From Bradyrhizobium lupini (lineage in GTDB: Bacteria > Pseudomonadota > Alphaproteobacteria > Rhizobiales > Xanthobacteraceae), in contig NZ_CP162553.1 in the NCBI RefSeq assembly GCF_040939785.1, forward strand, positions 6,591,001 through 6,655,000: a stretch of DNA of 64,000 bases, given 5' to 3'. Both the position numbers and the translations under genes were made by a program. Within the stretch, counting starts at the first letter, position 1, and each line of letters opens with the position of its first letter. Below, piece by piece: positions 54,572 to 63,338 of this stretch. Below the pieces are notes generated by a model. It was not told the origin of the DNA. It saw nothing but the letters and a program-made list of their open reading frames with translations, and made no database searches.

Positions 54572-55396
54572 TTAGCCCGGCCAGCACTGCCCGCCGCCGT
54601 CGATCCGCAGCACCTGACCGGAAACGAAGGCGCCTATGGGCCCTGCGAAGAATTCGACAACGCGCGCGACCTCGTCGACGGTTGCGATCCGGTCGAGCGT
54701 GCCGGTCTCGACCATTCTGTCGGGGTCGACTGCACGCGTTCCGAGGAAGCGGCCGGTGCGGGTATCTCCGGGCGCGATGCAGTTGACGGCGACGTCGTAG
54801 GGGCGGAGCTGGTCGGCCAGGCATCGCGTGTAATGGGTCACGCCGGCCTTCGAGACCGCATAGATCGAGCCTTGGGTACGTCCCTTGAAAGCGGCGACGG
54901 AGCCAAGCGTCACGATGCGGCCGCGTCGGCGCTCCATCATGCCGCGCGCGACCGCCTGGCATGTCAGGATGGTGGAGAGCAGATTGCGCTCCAGCACCGC
55001 GCGCACGTCGGCCTCCTTGATATTCACCGCATCGTTCGGATCGGGCTTGCCGCCGCCGGCCGCGATATCGCCCCCGGCATTGTGCACGAGAATGTCGATC
55101 GGGCCGAGTGCCGCTTCGGTCTCCGCGATGACGCGTGCGATGTCCTCGCCCTTGGTGAGATCGCCGAGCACGCGCTGGCTGCGAACGCCGAATTCGCGGC
55201 CGATCTCGACGGCGACCGCGGTGAGGGTGGTGCCCTCGCCATACTCGGCCGGCCCGTTCTCGCGCATGCCGTGGATAGCGACGTCAGCGCCGAGCGCGGC
55301 AAGCTTCTCTGCAAAAGCGCGGCCGAGCCCGCGTCCCGCGCCGGTCACCAGTGCAACTTTGCCTGCCAGAAGCTTGTTGGTGTCATGCGATGTCAT
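54572..55396 (-). CDS. Short-chain dehydrogenase/reductase
   Basis: The protein has 274 residues. The NAD(P) motif TGAGRGLGRAFAEKL (TGxxxGxG), NAGGD, catalytic SVAAF and the Tyr-Lys pair in SIYAVSKAG, then NCIAPGDTRTGRFLG and a C-terminal SGQVLRIDGGGQ, show a classical SDR. The start ATG 55396 follows ACAGGAAC. The stop codon of the RpiR gene lies 22 nt upstream. It probably oxidises an alcohol taken up by the adjacent ABC module. Confidence 0.9.
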   Translation of the reverse strand: MTSHDTNKLLAGKVALVTGAGRGLGRAFAEKLAALGADVAIHGMRENGPAEYGEGTTLTAVAVEIGREFGVRSQRVLGDLTKGEDIARVIAETEAALGPIDILVHNAGGDIAAGGGKPDPNDAVNIKEADVRAVLERNLLSTILTCQAVARGMMERRRGRIVTLGSVAAFKGRTQGSIYAVSKAGVTHYTRCLADQLRPYDVAVNCIAPGDTRTGRFLGTRAVDPDRMVETGTLDRIATVDEVARVVEFFAGPIGAFVSGQVLRIDGGGQCWPG

Positions 55397-55418
55397 GATC
55401 TTGTTCCTGTTGTGAATG

Positions 55419-56252
55419 TCAGTCTGCGGCGAGGTCGAGGCCGATCGCCAACGCCTGCACGAGGCACATCGGTGCGACAAGCGTACGCAGCGCGGGCTCA
55501 GGCATGTCCTGGATCTCGAACACGACGCTCGCGCCCTCGACGATCGGGCTCAAAAGGCTGTCGGTGATGGAAATCGTGGGCACGCCCCGCGCGACGAGTT
55601 CAGGAAACAAGCGCGCCGTATCCGGATAGTAATTTCGGAAGCTGATCGCGACCAGCGCGTCGTCTGATGTCGCCGCGTGCGACTGCTCGTGGATGCTGCC
55701 GCCAAGGCCGTCGAGCAGGACGACGCGCCGTCCGAGCTTGCGCAGCACGTAGGCGAGGTGGATCGCAACCGGGAACGAGCCGCCCAGGCCGAGCAGATAG
55801 ATGTCACGTGCCTTGGCAAGGATCGCGGTTGCGGCGTCGAGTTCGCGCGCATGGACGGATTGGCTGAGCGTGACCAGCGATGATTGCGCTTCGGACACGA
55901 AACGCGACAAGACCGCGGCCGGCTGGCGGCCGAGCACTGACTTCTCCTGGCTCTTCATGCGGGCGAGGCGCGCCTTGTAGCTTGGCGCGACGCCGGCGAC
56001 GAGACGGGAGCGGAACACCTGCTGCATCTCGGTGAAGCCGCCGAACCCGAGCGCATGCGCGAAGCGAACGATCGCCGACGGCGGCACCCCTGAGCGCTGC
56101 GCCACCTCGGCCACGGTGCCGAGTGCGACATCAGTCGGGTGATCGAGCACGAACTCCGCGATCTGCTGTAACCGGCCGGACAGTGCCCGGTGCCGCTGCG
56201 CGATCGCGCCGCGCAGTTCGTCATAAGTCATGGCGCCAGCCGCCTTGTTCAT
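55419..56252 (-). CDS. RpiR-family regulator
   Basis: The protein has 277 residues. The N-terminal HTH_6 has LSGRLQQIAEFVLDHPTDVAL, TVAEVAQRSGVPPSAIVRFAHALGF and GFTEMQQVFRSRL. The SIS domain (~130-260) has IYLLGLGGSFPVAIHLAY, DDALVAISFRNYYPDT and GVPTISITDSLLSPI, a sugar-phosphate-type binding fold. ATG 56252 follows GGAG. It diverges from the ABC operon at 56388 and probably controls both directions from the boxes at 56301-56346. Confidence 0.9.
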   Translation of the reverse strand: MNKAAGAMTYDELRGAIAQRHRALSGRLQQIAEFVLDHPTDVALGTVAEVAQRSGVPPSAIVRFAHALGFGGFTEMQQVFRSRLVAGVAPSYKARLARMKSQEKSVLGRQPAAVLSRFVSEAQSSLVTLSQSVHARELDAATAILAKARDIYLLGLGGSFPVAIHLAYVLRKLGRRVVLLDGLGGSIHEQSHAATSDDALVAISFRNYYPDTARLFPELVARGVPTISITDSLLSPIVEGASVVFEIQDMPEPALRTLVAPMCLVQALAIGLDLAAD

Positions 56253-56300
56253 CGAGTCGGATCTCCGGATCGGCCGCCTGTTTAACGGCATTTCACCATT

Positions 56301-56346
56301 TGGATCAAATATTCTACTTTACATAACATATGGAATGAATATTCTA
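56301..56346. promoter_or_regulatory. Two TGGA-N3-AATATTCTA boxes, 30 bp apart
   Basis: TGGATCAAATATTCTA (56301-56316) and TGGAATGAATATTCTA (56331-56346) are the same in 13 of 16 bases and lie 30 bp apart, three helical turns. The core GGAA-N6-TTC is like the GGAA-N6-TTCC site that I recall for the rhizobial RpiR regulator IolR. The location between rpiR and the ABC operon fits an operator. Confidence 0.65.
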
Positions 56347-56387
56347 ATCCCACAAGAAGCAAAAGACTTCGGAAACGGGAGGACACG

Positions 56388-57680
56388 ATGAGAGGGCGTC
56401 AGATCTCACGGCGAAGCGTTCTGAAGGGCGGCTTGATGGCGAGTGTCATCGGCGGCACCGGAAGCTTCTTTGGGCCGTGGCGGGAGAATCATGCCTGGGC
56501 GCAAGGCGCGAAACCGATCAAGCTGGGCCTGACCTGCGATGCCAGCGGTCAATACGGCAACAGCGGCCAGGATGATTTCCGCGGCATCAAGATGGCGATC
56601 GACGAGATCAACGCCAAAGGGGGCGTACTCGGGCGCCAGGTCACTTTCATCACGGCGGACACCGAGACGACGCCAGCCACGGGCAGCCGCGTCGCGGAAC
56701 GTTTCATCACTCGCGAGGACTGCACCATCCTGATCGGCGCGCTGCATTCGGGCGTCGCCAACGCGATCACGCAGGTCGCCAGCAAATATGGTGTGATCTA
56801 CATGAACACCAATTCCTCCGCGCCCAGCGAAGCCGGGGAGAACTGCTCGCGCGTGAAATTCGTATGGGACGGCAACGGCACCAATTTTTCCAAGGCGTCG
56901 GTCAAGAACGCGGTGGACTCCATCGGCAAGAACTGGATGCTGCTGACCAACGACTATGTCTGGGGTCACACGACGTCTGCCGCGACCAGGACGCAGGTCG
57001 AGAGCGCCGGTGGCAAGATCCTCGACAATCTGCTGGTGCCGCAGAACACGCGCGACTTTACTGCCTATCTGCTGAAGATCCAGCAGGCCAAGCCCGATGT
57101 TGTGGCGACCGCAGTTGGCGGCGACGATATCAAGGCATTGCGCGAGCAGGTGGCGCAGCTCAAGCTCGACGGCAAGCCGGCCTGGATCAACAACCAGCAG
57201 GACTGGCCCGACGTATGGGGTGCGCCTGACAGCCTGTTCGGCGTGTTCGGCACCACTTGGTATCACAAGCTGCCGCTGCCCGGCGTCGCCGAATTCGTCA
57301 AGAAGTGGCAGGCCGCCAACAAGGACGGCCCGATCCCGGTGCCGGGCAACGTCTCCTACAACGGCTACATGTCCACGCGCGAACTGCTCCGTGCGATCGA
57401 GCGGGCAGGGTCGACCAACAACGTCAAGATCATCAAGGAGCTCGAGAACCTGAAGGTCTCGGCGACCGATCGCATGCAGCATTTCGACGCCTACATGGAT
57501 CCGATGACGCACCAGATGCAGCAGACGATCTATCTGGCGCGGCGCAACGCCAAGCCGGTCGACAATACCGATCTGTTCGAGATCATCAGCTGGACGGAGC
57601 CGAAATCGGCCGCCGATGATGCGGCACCCGGCAAGTGCAAGCTCACCCCCTACGAGCAGGTGCCGACCGTCGACTCCTAG
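56388..57680 (+). CDS. ABC transporter substrate-binding protein, Tat-type signal
   Basis: The protein has 430 residues. The N-terminus RQISRRSVLKGGLMASVIGG is a twin-arginine signal. The mature type I binding fold (Peripla_BP_6) has IKLGLTCDASGQYGNSGQDDFRG, IDEINAKGGVLGRQV, ALHSGVANAITQVASKYGV and NYGYMS-like NVSYNGYMSTRELL. It resembles the amide/urea-type and Bradyrhizobium Liv-like paralogues rather than true LivK. It starts the operon at ATG 56388. The ligand is unknown; the adjacent SDR and aldehyde dehydrogenase point to an alcohol- or aldehyde-yielding compound. Confidence 0.88.
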   Translation: MRGRQISRRSVLKGGLMASVIGGTGSFFGPWRENHAWAQGAKPIKLGLTCDASGQYGNSGQDDFRGIKMAIDEINAKGGVLGRQVTFITADTETTPATGSRVAERFITREDCTILIGALHSGVANAITQVASKYGVIYMNTNSSAPSEAGENCSRVKFVWDGNGTNFSKASVKNAVDSIGKNWMLLTNDYVWGHTTSAATRTQVESAGGKILDNLLVPQNTRDFTAYLLKIQQAKPDVVATAVGGDDIKALREQVAQLKLDGKPAWINNQQDWPDVWGAPDSLFGVFGTTWYHKLPLPGVAEFVKKWQAANKDGPIPVPGNVSYNGYMSTRELLRAIERAGSTNNVKIIKELENLKVSATDRMQHFDAYMDPMTHQMQQTIYLARRNAKPVDNTDLFEIISWTEPKSAADDAAPGKCKLTPYEQVPTVDS

Positions 57681-57786
57681 AGACGGTGCGTCACATCGCA
57701 GAACGAGCGGCGCGCATCTCGCGCGCCGCGCCTCCGGGACCGTCAGCCTCCCGGATGACACATGCCAGTTGCGAGAGCCAAAAACC

Positions 57787-58707
57787 TTGTTCGACCTTCT
57801 TCCGCATCTCCTCAACGGCCTGACGCTCGGCCTGTTGTTCGCGCTGATCGCACTCGGCTTCATGCTCATCGTCGGGCTGATGGAGCAGATCAACCTCGCG
57901 CACGGCTCCCTGTTCGCGCTCGGGGCTTATGTCGCCATGCAGCTCACGGGGCCGCGCCCTCCATTGCCGATGGAACTTGCGAAAGCGTGGCTCGCGCTGC
58001 CGCTCGGCTGGCGCTATGCGGCGACGTTGATCATTGCTCCCGTGATCGTGAGTCTGGTCGGCATGCTGATCGAGCTCTGCATGCGGCGCACTTACGGCAA
58101 GGATCCGCTCTACGGGCTGCTCCTGACCTTCGGCGCCGCGATGGTGATCGAAGAGATGATCCGCCTGGTGTGGGGCACGCGCGACTACGTGCTGCAGGTG
58201 CCGTCCGCCATCAACGGCGGCTTCCTGTTCGGCGACCTGATCTGGTCGACCTATCGCTTCTACGCAGCGGGCATCGCGGCCGGGGTCATCGGCCTGGTCT
58301 GGCTGTTGATCGAAAAGACCTCGTTCGGTGCGACCGTCAAGGCCGGCGCGCATGACAGCGAGATCGTTCGCGCGCTCGGCATCAACCTGTCGCGGTTGCG
58401 GATGCTGGTCTTCGTGTTCGGCACGATGCTGGCCGCGATCGCGGGCATCATCGTCGCGCCGATCTGGGGCATTCGCCCGCATATGGGCGTCGATGCGGTC
58501 ATTCCTGCGTTCCTGGTGATCGTGCTCGGGGGCGTCGGCAGCTTTTGGGGTGCGGTCGTGGCGGGTCTTTTGGTCGGACTGTGTGTCGGCCTTGCCGGCG
58601 CCTACGCGTCCGAATGGTCGCTGTTGTCGATGTACATCTTGCTCGTGGCCGTCGTGACGTTCCGCGCGCGCGGCCTCTGGGGCAAAAAAAGCGTGCTCGA
58701 GGCCTAA
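57787..58707 (+). CDS. LivH-type ABC permease
   Basis: The protein has 306 residues with ~8 TM helices: LLPHLLNGLTLGLLFALIALG, QINLAHGSLFALGAYVA, AATLIIAPVIVSLVGMLI and the ATPase-contact loop TVKAGAHDSEIVRALGINL. TTG 57787 is my choice of start; there is no ATG in frame for the right N-terminus. A TTG 6 codons upstream is possible. The gene lies 106 nt after the binding protein, and 5 nt before the LivM gene. Confidence 0.88.
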   Translation: MFDLLPHLLNGLTLGLLFALIALGFMLIVGLMEQINLAHGSLFALGAYVAMQLTGPRPPLPMELAKAWLALPLGWRYAATLIIAPVIVSLVGMLIELCMRRTYGKDPLYGLLLTFGAAMVIEEMIRLVWGTRDYVLQVPSAINGGFLFGDLIWSTYRFYAAGIAAGVIGLVWLLIEKTSFGATVKAGAHDSEIVRALGINLSRLRMLVFVFGTMLAAIAGIIVAPIWGIRPHMGVDAVIPAFLVIVLGGVGSFWGAVVAGLLVGLCVGLAGAYASEWSLLSMYILLVAVVTFRARGLWGKKSVLEA

Positions 58708-58712
58708 AGGGA

Positions 58713-59756
58713 ATGATTGTGGGACCAAAATCTTCACCGGACGCTGCGCGCCTCGTGACGCCGACGATGCTGGTGCTCTGGCTCGTGCTTGCAACGGTGC
58801 CGCTCTGGATCACGCGGATCGGGCTCTATTCCTATCTCGGGATCGAGATCCTGATCTGGTCGCTCTATGCGCTCGCATTCAACCTGGTGCTGGGCACCGC
58901 CGGACTTCCGTCGTTCGGTCATGGTGCCTATTTCGGCATCGGCGCCTACGCGTTCGGTCTCTGTCAGTTCGACATCGTCGCCAATCTCTGGATATGCCTG
59001 ATTGCCGCGGCCGCGGCGGCAGGTCTCGCCGGCGTGCTGGTGGCGCTGTTCATCTCGCACAGGCGCGGCATCTATTATGCCTTCATGACGATTGCCTTCG
59101 GCCAGATCTTCTGGACGTTGGCGATAAAATCGCACCGGATCACCGGCGGCGAAGACGGCCTTCTCAAGATCAAACGGTTGCCGGCCGATTTCGGGCTTGT
59201 GTCGTTCGATCTCAACGACAATGTCGCGTTCTACTATTTCGTGCTCGCCGTCTTTGCGGTCGGCACCGCCGCATTGTGGAGGCTGGTGCACTCGCCCTAT
59301 GGCCGCGTGGTCGCTGCGATCAGGCAGAGCGAAGTTCGCGCGAGCCATCTCGGCTATAATGTGTGGCTCTACAAAGTCGCGATCTTTGCGCTGTCGGCCG
59401 CCGTCTCGGGGTTTGCCGGCGGATTGTTCGCCATGGCGCAGCTCGCCGCATTCCCCGACGTCATGAGCCTGCATCAATCCGGCTACGTCGTGATGATGAC
59501 GCTCGTCGGCGGTGGCCTCGTCAGCTTCTGGGGTCCGGTGATTGGCGTATTTCTCTTCCTCACCGCCCGAGACGTGATCGGTGCGCTGACCAATGCCTGG
59601 ATGCTCTATTTTGGTCTGCTCTTCATCGCCATCGTGCTGTTTCGCCCCGAAGGCATTGCCGGCGCGATATCCGCTGCCGTGCAGCAGCACTCACTCGGCG
59701 CCTTACGGCAGCGCGGTACCTCGGCGATGCGGCTGCTGTTCGGGAGCGGGCGATGA
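58713..59756 (+). CDS. LivM-type ABC permease
   Basis: The protein has 347 residues. The family block FNLVLGTAGLPSFGHGAYFGIGAYAFGL is at ~60-87, with loop SPYGRVVAAIRQSEVRASHLGYN and further TM helices to LFIAIVLFRPEGIAGAI. ATG 58713 follows AAAGGGA. Its end overlaps the next ATPase by 4 nt (ATGA). Confidence 0.9.
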   Translation: MIVGPKSSPDAARLVTPTMLVLWLVLATVPLWITRIGLYSYLGIEILIWSLYALAFNLVLGTAGLPSFGHGAYFGIGAYAFGLCQFDIVANLWICLIAAAAAAGLAGVLVALFISHRRGIYYAFMTIAFGQIFWTLAIKSHRITGGEDGLLKIKRLPADFGLVSFDLNDNVAFYYFVLAVFAVGTAALWRLVHSPYGRVVAAIRQSEVRASHLGYNVWLYKVAIFALSAAVSGFAGGLFAMAQLAAFPDVMSLHQSGYVVMMTLVGGGLVSFWGPVIGVFLFLTARDVIGALTNAWMLYFGLLFIAIVLFRPEGIAGAISAAVQQHSLGALRQRGTSAMRLLFGSGR

Positions 59757-60496
59757 ACATGATCGAAGCCGCGGCCGTTCATGTCCGCTTCGGCGACCGC
59801 GTCGTGCTGGAGAGCGTCGATCTCGCGGTCGCGGAGGGCGAGTTTCACGGTGTGATGGGCCCGAACGGTGCCGGCAAAACCACGTTCTTCAATGTCCTCA
59901 CCGGCCGGGTGAAACCGAATCGTGGTCGAGTCCTGCTCGCCGGCGAGGATGTCACGGGCCTCAGCCCGCACCGCATCGCCGCCAAGGGCATCGCCCGCTC
60001 GTTTCAGATCATGACACTGTTCGACGAATTCTCCGCGCGTGACAACGTCATGATGGGCTTGCCCGAGTTTCGCGCCCGTGGCCACGATGTCGCGCGCGCA
60101 GCGGCGGGCGACAGCCGGCTTGCCGCGAAGGCCTCTGAATCGCTGGCGGCAGTCGGGCTTGCCGACAAAGGCGACATCCGCGCCAAGGACCTGTCCTATG
60201 GCGACCGGCGCGCGCTGGAGATCGCGGTCGCCCTGGCGCAGGCGCCCCGGGTGGTGTGCCTGGACGAGCCGACCTCCGGCCTCGGCTCCGACGGGGTGCA
60301 CCGGCTCGCAGCCCTGATTGCTCGCCTGAAGGGGCGGCTGACCATCGTCGCGATCGAGCACGATATGGAGTTCCTGTTCTCGTTGGCTGACCGGATCTCG
60401 GTCATCCATTGGGGCCAGGTGGTGGCGCGCGGAACGCCACACGAACTGCAGCAGAACGAATGGGTGCGGCGCTCCAATCTCGGGAAGTTCGCATGA
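59753..60496 (+). CDS. LivG-type ABC ATPase
   Basis: The protein has 247 residues. Walker A is [10 protein letters not shown]-loop RSFQIMTLFDEFS, signature LSYGDRRALEIA, Walker B VVCLDEPTSGLGS and H-loop AIEHDMEFLF. All are intact. It overlaps both neighbours by 4 nt. Confidence 0.93.
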   Translation: MNMIEAAAVHVRFGDRVVLESVDLAVAEGEFHGVMGPNGAGKTTFFNVLTGRVKPNRGRVLLAGEDVTGLSPHRIAAKGIARSFQIMTLFDEFSARDNVMMGLPEFRARGHDVARAAAGDSRLAAKASESLAAVGLADKGDIRAKDLSYGDRRALEIAVALAQAPRVVCLDEPTSGLGSDGVHRLAALIARLKGRLTIVAIEHDMEFLFSLADRISVIHWGQVVARGTPHELQQNEWVRRSNLGKFA

Positions 60497-61194
60497 TCCT
60501 CGAAGTGGACGCGGTCGATACCTTTTACGGCGAGACCCAGGCGCTGTTCGGCGCCTCGCTTGCCATCGAGCACGCCAAGGTGTTTGCGCTGCTCGGCCCT
60601 AACGGCGCCGGCAAGACGACCATGCTCCGCTCGATTCTGGGGCTGACGCGTCCGCGCCGCGGCTCCGTTTGTTTCGACGGTCACGACGTCACGCGCGATC
60701 CGACCCACGAGATTGCGCGCGCCGGCATCGGCTGGGTACCCGACGACCGCCGGCTGTGTCCGACATTGACGGTTGCGCGCAACCTGTCGATCGCGCAAAA
60801 GCGCACGCGCTTTCGCCACTGGAGCGTCAAGGAGGCCGCTGCGATCTTCTCACCGCTCGAATATCTCATGGAGCGCGACTGCGAAAACCTGTCGGGCGGC
60901 GAAATGCAGATGGTGGCGATCGCCCGCGCGCTGGTCGGCTCGCCGGGACTGGTGCTGTTCGACGAGCCGAGCCAGGGACTGGCGCCGAAAATCGTCGGCG
61001 ACGTGCTTGCGACGATCCTGCGCATGAAGGATGAGGGTATTGCCTCACTGGTCGTGGAGCAGAACGCCGAGATCGCGCTGTCGGTCGCAGACCATGCCGC
61101 GGTGATCGATCGCGGCCGGATCGTCTGGACCGGGGAGGCCGCGGCCTTGCGCGATGACCGCGGGCTTCGTCAGCGCTTGCTGGGAGTACAATAA
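60493..61194 (+). CDS. LivF-type ABC ATPase
   Basis: The protein has 233 residues. Walker A is GPNGAGKTT, signature LSGGEMQMVA, Walker B LVLFDEPSQGLAP and H-loop LVVEQNAEIAL. It is intact and pairs with the preceding ATPase. The stop TAA is directly followed by the GTG start of the third ATPase-like gene. Confidence 0.93.
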   Translation: MILEVDAVDTFYGETQALFGASLAIEHAKVFALLGPNGAGKTTMLRSILGLTRPRRGSVCFDGHDVTRDPTHEIARAGIGWVPDDRRLCPTLTVARNLSIAQKRTRFRHWSVKEAAAIFSPLEYLMERDCENLSGGEMQMVAIARALVGSPGLVLFDEPSQGLAPKIVGDVLATILRMKDEGIASLVVEQNAEIALSVADHAAVIDRGRIVWTGEAAALRDDRGLRQRLLGVQ

Positions 61195-61854
61195 GTGGCC
61201 GCACCGCTGCTCGTTCTCGACGACGTTCGAAAGGTCTATACACGGGGCCGCGTGATCCGCCGACCGACATTCACGCTACAGGCAAACCTGTCGCTGGACG
61301 AACCTGATATCGTCGGTGTCGTCGGCCCGAATGGCGCCGGCAAGACGACCTTGTTCGAGATGATGACGGGCTCGAACGCCCCGACCTCCGGGCGCGTGCT
61401 GGTCGCGGGCACCGATATCCATGGTGTCAAATATCGCGAGCGCGACCGGCTCGCGATCCACTATCACCAATCCTATCAGGTCAGGCGCTTCCGGAAGCGC
61501 ATTCCGTCCGCCTTCCTGGCGCCGTCGCCAACCCGGACGCCGCTGGTTCACCTGTTCGACGAACCGCAGTTCAACCTGCAGGATGGCTATATCGGCTTCA
61601 TGCTCGATTTCTTCCGCAAGCTGCGCGACGAGGGTCGGCTGGTCGTGCTCTGCATGCATCCGACGGCGGCCTGGCACCTCGACATCCTTGCCGAGATCGC
61701 CGGGCGATTCCTCTTTGTGGCCGGCGGTGGGGTGACACGCATGGCCGATTTCGGCGCTCTGGTCGCCGAGCCACGCTTCCGCTCCTATCTTGGGCCGGAG
61801 ATGACAAAGGCGGCGGACGCGATTTGTCACCGAGCCACTCCCATCCCGACCTAG
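61195..61854 (+). CDS. ABC ATPase-like protein lacking the signature subdomain
   Basis: The protein has 219 residues. Walker A GPNGAGKT (44-51), Q-loop Q92 (HYHQSYQ), Walker B with catalytic Glu (LVHLFDEP, D122-E123) and H-loop H155 are present. Only 30 residues separate Q92 from D122; in normal ABC ATPases about 75-80 do, and they include the helical subdomain with LSGGQ, which is missing here. The frame is uninterrupted. The GTG start abuts the stop of the previous gene. It may be a regulatory or degenerate subunit, or an in-frame deletion. Confidence 0.8.
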   Translation: MAAPLLVLDDVRKVYTRGRVIRRPTFTLQANLSLDEPDIVGVVGPNGAGKTTLFEMMTGSNAPTSGRVLVAGTDIHGVKYRERDRLAIHYHQSYQVRRFRKRIPSAFLAPSPTRTPLVHLFDEPQFNLQDGYIGFMLDFFRKLRDEGRLVVLCMHPTAAWHLDILAEIAGRFLFVAGGGVTRMADFGALVAEPRFRSYLGPEMTKAADAICHRATPIPT

Positions 61855-61883
61855 CGCAGAAAAAGCGACCACAGGAGAATCCG

Positions 61884-63320
61884 TTGGCCTATTCGAACAC
61901 CCAGCTTTTCATTGGCGGCAAATGGCGACCGGCCCATTCGGGCAAGGTGATCGAGGTCCGCAATCCCGCGACTGAAGAGGTGATCGGCACCGTCGCCCAT
62001 GCCGGACGGTCCGACCTCGACGAGGCACTCGCCGCAGCCAGCGCCGGCTTCAAGATCTGGCGAAACGTTGCTCCCTTCGAGCGCTGCCGCATCATGCGCA
62101 AGGCGGCCGCGATCATGCGCGAGCGCAATGACGAGATCGCGCCGCTGCTCACGATGGAACAGGGCAAGACTCTTGGCGAGGCCAAGATGGAGGTGATGGC
62201 TGCCGCCGACGTGATCGAGTGGTTTGCGGAGGAAGCCAAACGCGCCTATGGCCGCCTGATCCCTGCGCGTGGGCCGGGCATCTACCAGCTCGCGATCAAG
62301 GAGCCGGTCGGCCCGGTTGCGGCGTTCACGCCCTGGAACTTTCCGATCAATCAGGTCGTGCGCAAGCTCTCCGCCGCACTCGGCGCCGGCTGCTCGATCA
62401 TCGTCAAGGCCCCGGAGGAGACGCCGGCCTCGCCCGCACAGCTGATCCGCGCGTTTGCGGACGCTGGCGTGCCCGATGGCGTCATCAACCTTGTATACGG
62501 TATTCCCTCGGAGATCTCGGAATATCTCATTCCGCATCCGGTGATCCGCAAGATCTCGTTCACGGGCTCGACCCATGTCGGCAAGCAGCTCAATGCGCTC
62601 GCGGGCCTGCACATGAAGCGTGCCACCATGGAGCTCGGCGGTCATGCGCCGGCGATCGTTTTCAAGGACGCCGACGTCGCATCGGCCGCGAAAATTCTGG
62701 CGGCGGCAAAATATCGCAATGCCGGGCAGGTGTGCATCTCGCCGACGCGGATGCTGGTGCAGGATGACGTGTTCCGTGAATTCGTCGACACCTTTGTCGA
62801 CAGCGCCAAGGCCTTCAAGGTCGGCAACGGCCTCGATCCCGACTCCAAAATGGGTTCGCTCGCGAATCCGCGCCGCGTCACCGCCATTGAGGACATGGTG
62901 CAGGATGCCGTCGGCAAGGGTGCAAAGCTCGAGACCGGCGGCAAACGCGTCGGCAACAAGGGCCATTTCTTCGAGCCGACCGTAGTGAGCGACGTGCCGA
63001 AGGATGCGCGCGCCATGAACGAGGAGCCGTTCGGCCCGCTCGCGCTGATTTCACGCTTCTCGTCGTTCGACGAGGTGGTCGAGGAGGCCAACCGCTTGCC
63101 GTTCGGGCTGGCGTCCTACGCCTTCACAAGCTCGGCAAAGACGGCGGCTGCGATCGGTTCGGCAGTCGAAGCCGGCATGATGTCGATCAACAGTTTTGGT
63201 CTGGCGCTGCCCGAAGTGCCGTTCGGCGGCATCAAGGATTCCGGCTACGGCTCGGAGGGCGGCACCGAGGCGATGGAGGGTTATTTCAACACCAAGTTCA
63301 TCAGCCAGACGGGCGTGTGA
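61884..63320 (+). CDS. NAD(P)-dependent aldehyde dehydrogenase (succinate-semialdehyde type)
   Basis: The protein has 478 residues. The motifs are [29 protein letters not shown], the general base ELGGHAP, catalytic Cys in [11 protein letters not shown], and EEPFGPLA. The TTG start at 61884 has CAGGAG 6 nt upstream; an in-frame start at 61824 would overlap the preceding gene by 31 nt. The length and motifs are like GabD or AldA. It is the last gene of the module and probably oxidises the aldehyde formed by the SDR. Confidence 0.9.
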   Translation: MAYSNTQLFIGGKWRPAHSGKVIEVRNPATEEVIGTVAHAGRSDLDEALAAASAGFKIWRNVAPFERCRIMRKAAAIMRERNDEIAPLLTMEQGKTLGEAKMEVMAAADVIEWFAEEAKRAYGRLIPARGPGIYQLAIKEPVGPVAAFTPWNFPINQVVRKLSAALGAGCSIIVKAPEETPASPAQLIRAFADAGVPDGVINLVYGIPSEISEYLIPHPVIRKISFTGSTHVGKQLNALAGLHMKRATMELGGHAPAIVFKDADVASAAKILAAAKYRNAGQVCISPTRMLVQDDVFREFVDTFVDSAKAFKVGNGLDPDSKMGSLANPRRVTAIEDMVQDAVGKGAKLETGGKRVGNKGHFFEPTVVSDVPKDARAMNEEPFGPLALISRFSSFDEVVEEANRLPFGLASYAFTSSAKTAAAIGSAVEAGMMSINSFGLALPEVPFGGIKDSGYGSEGGTEAMEGYFNTKFISQTGV

Positions 63321-63338
63321 CCGGCCGGGGATGCGCAG

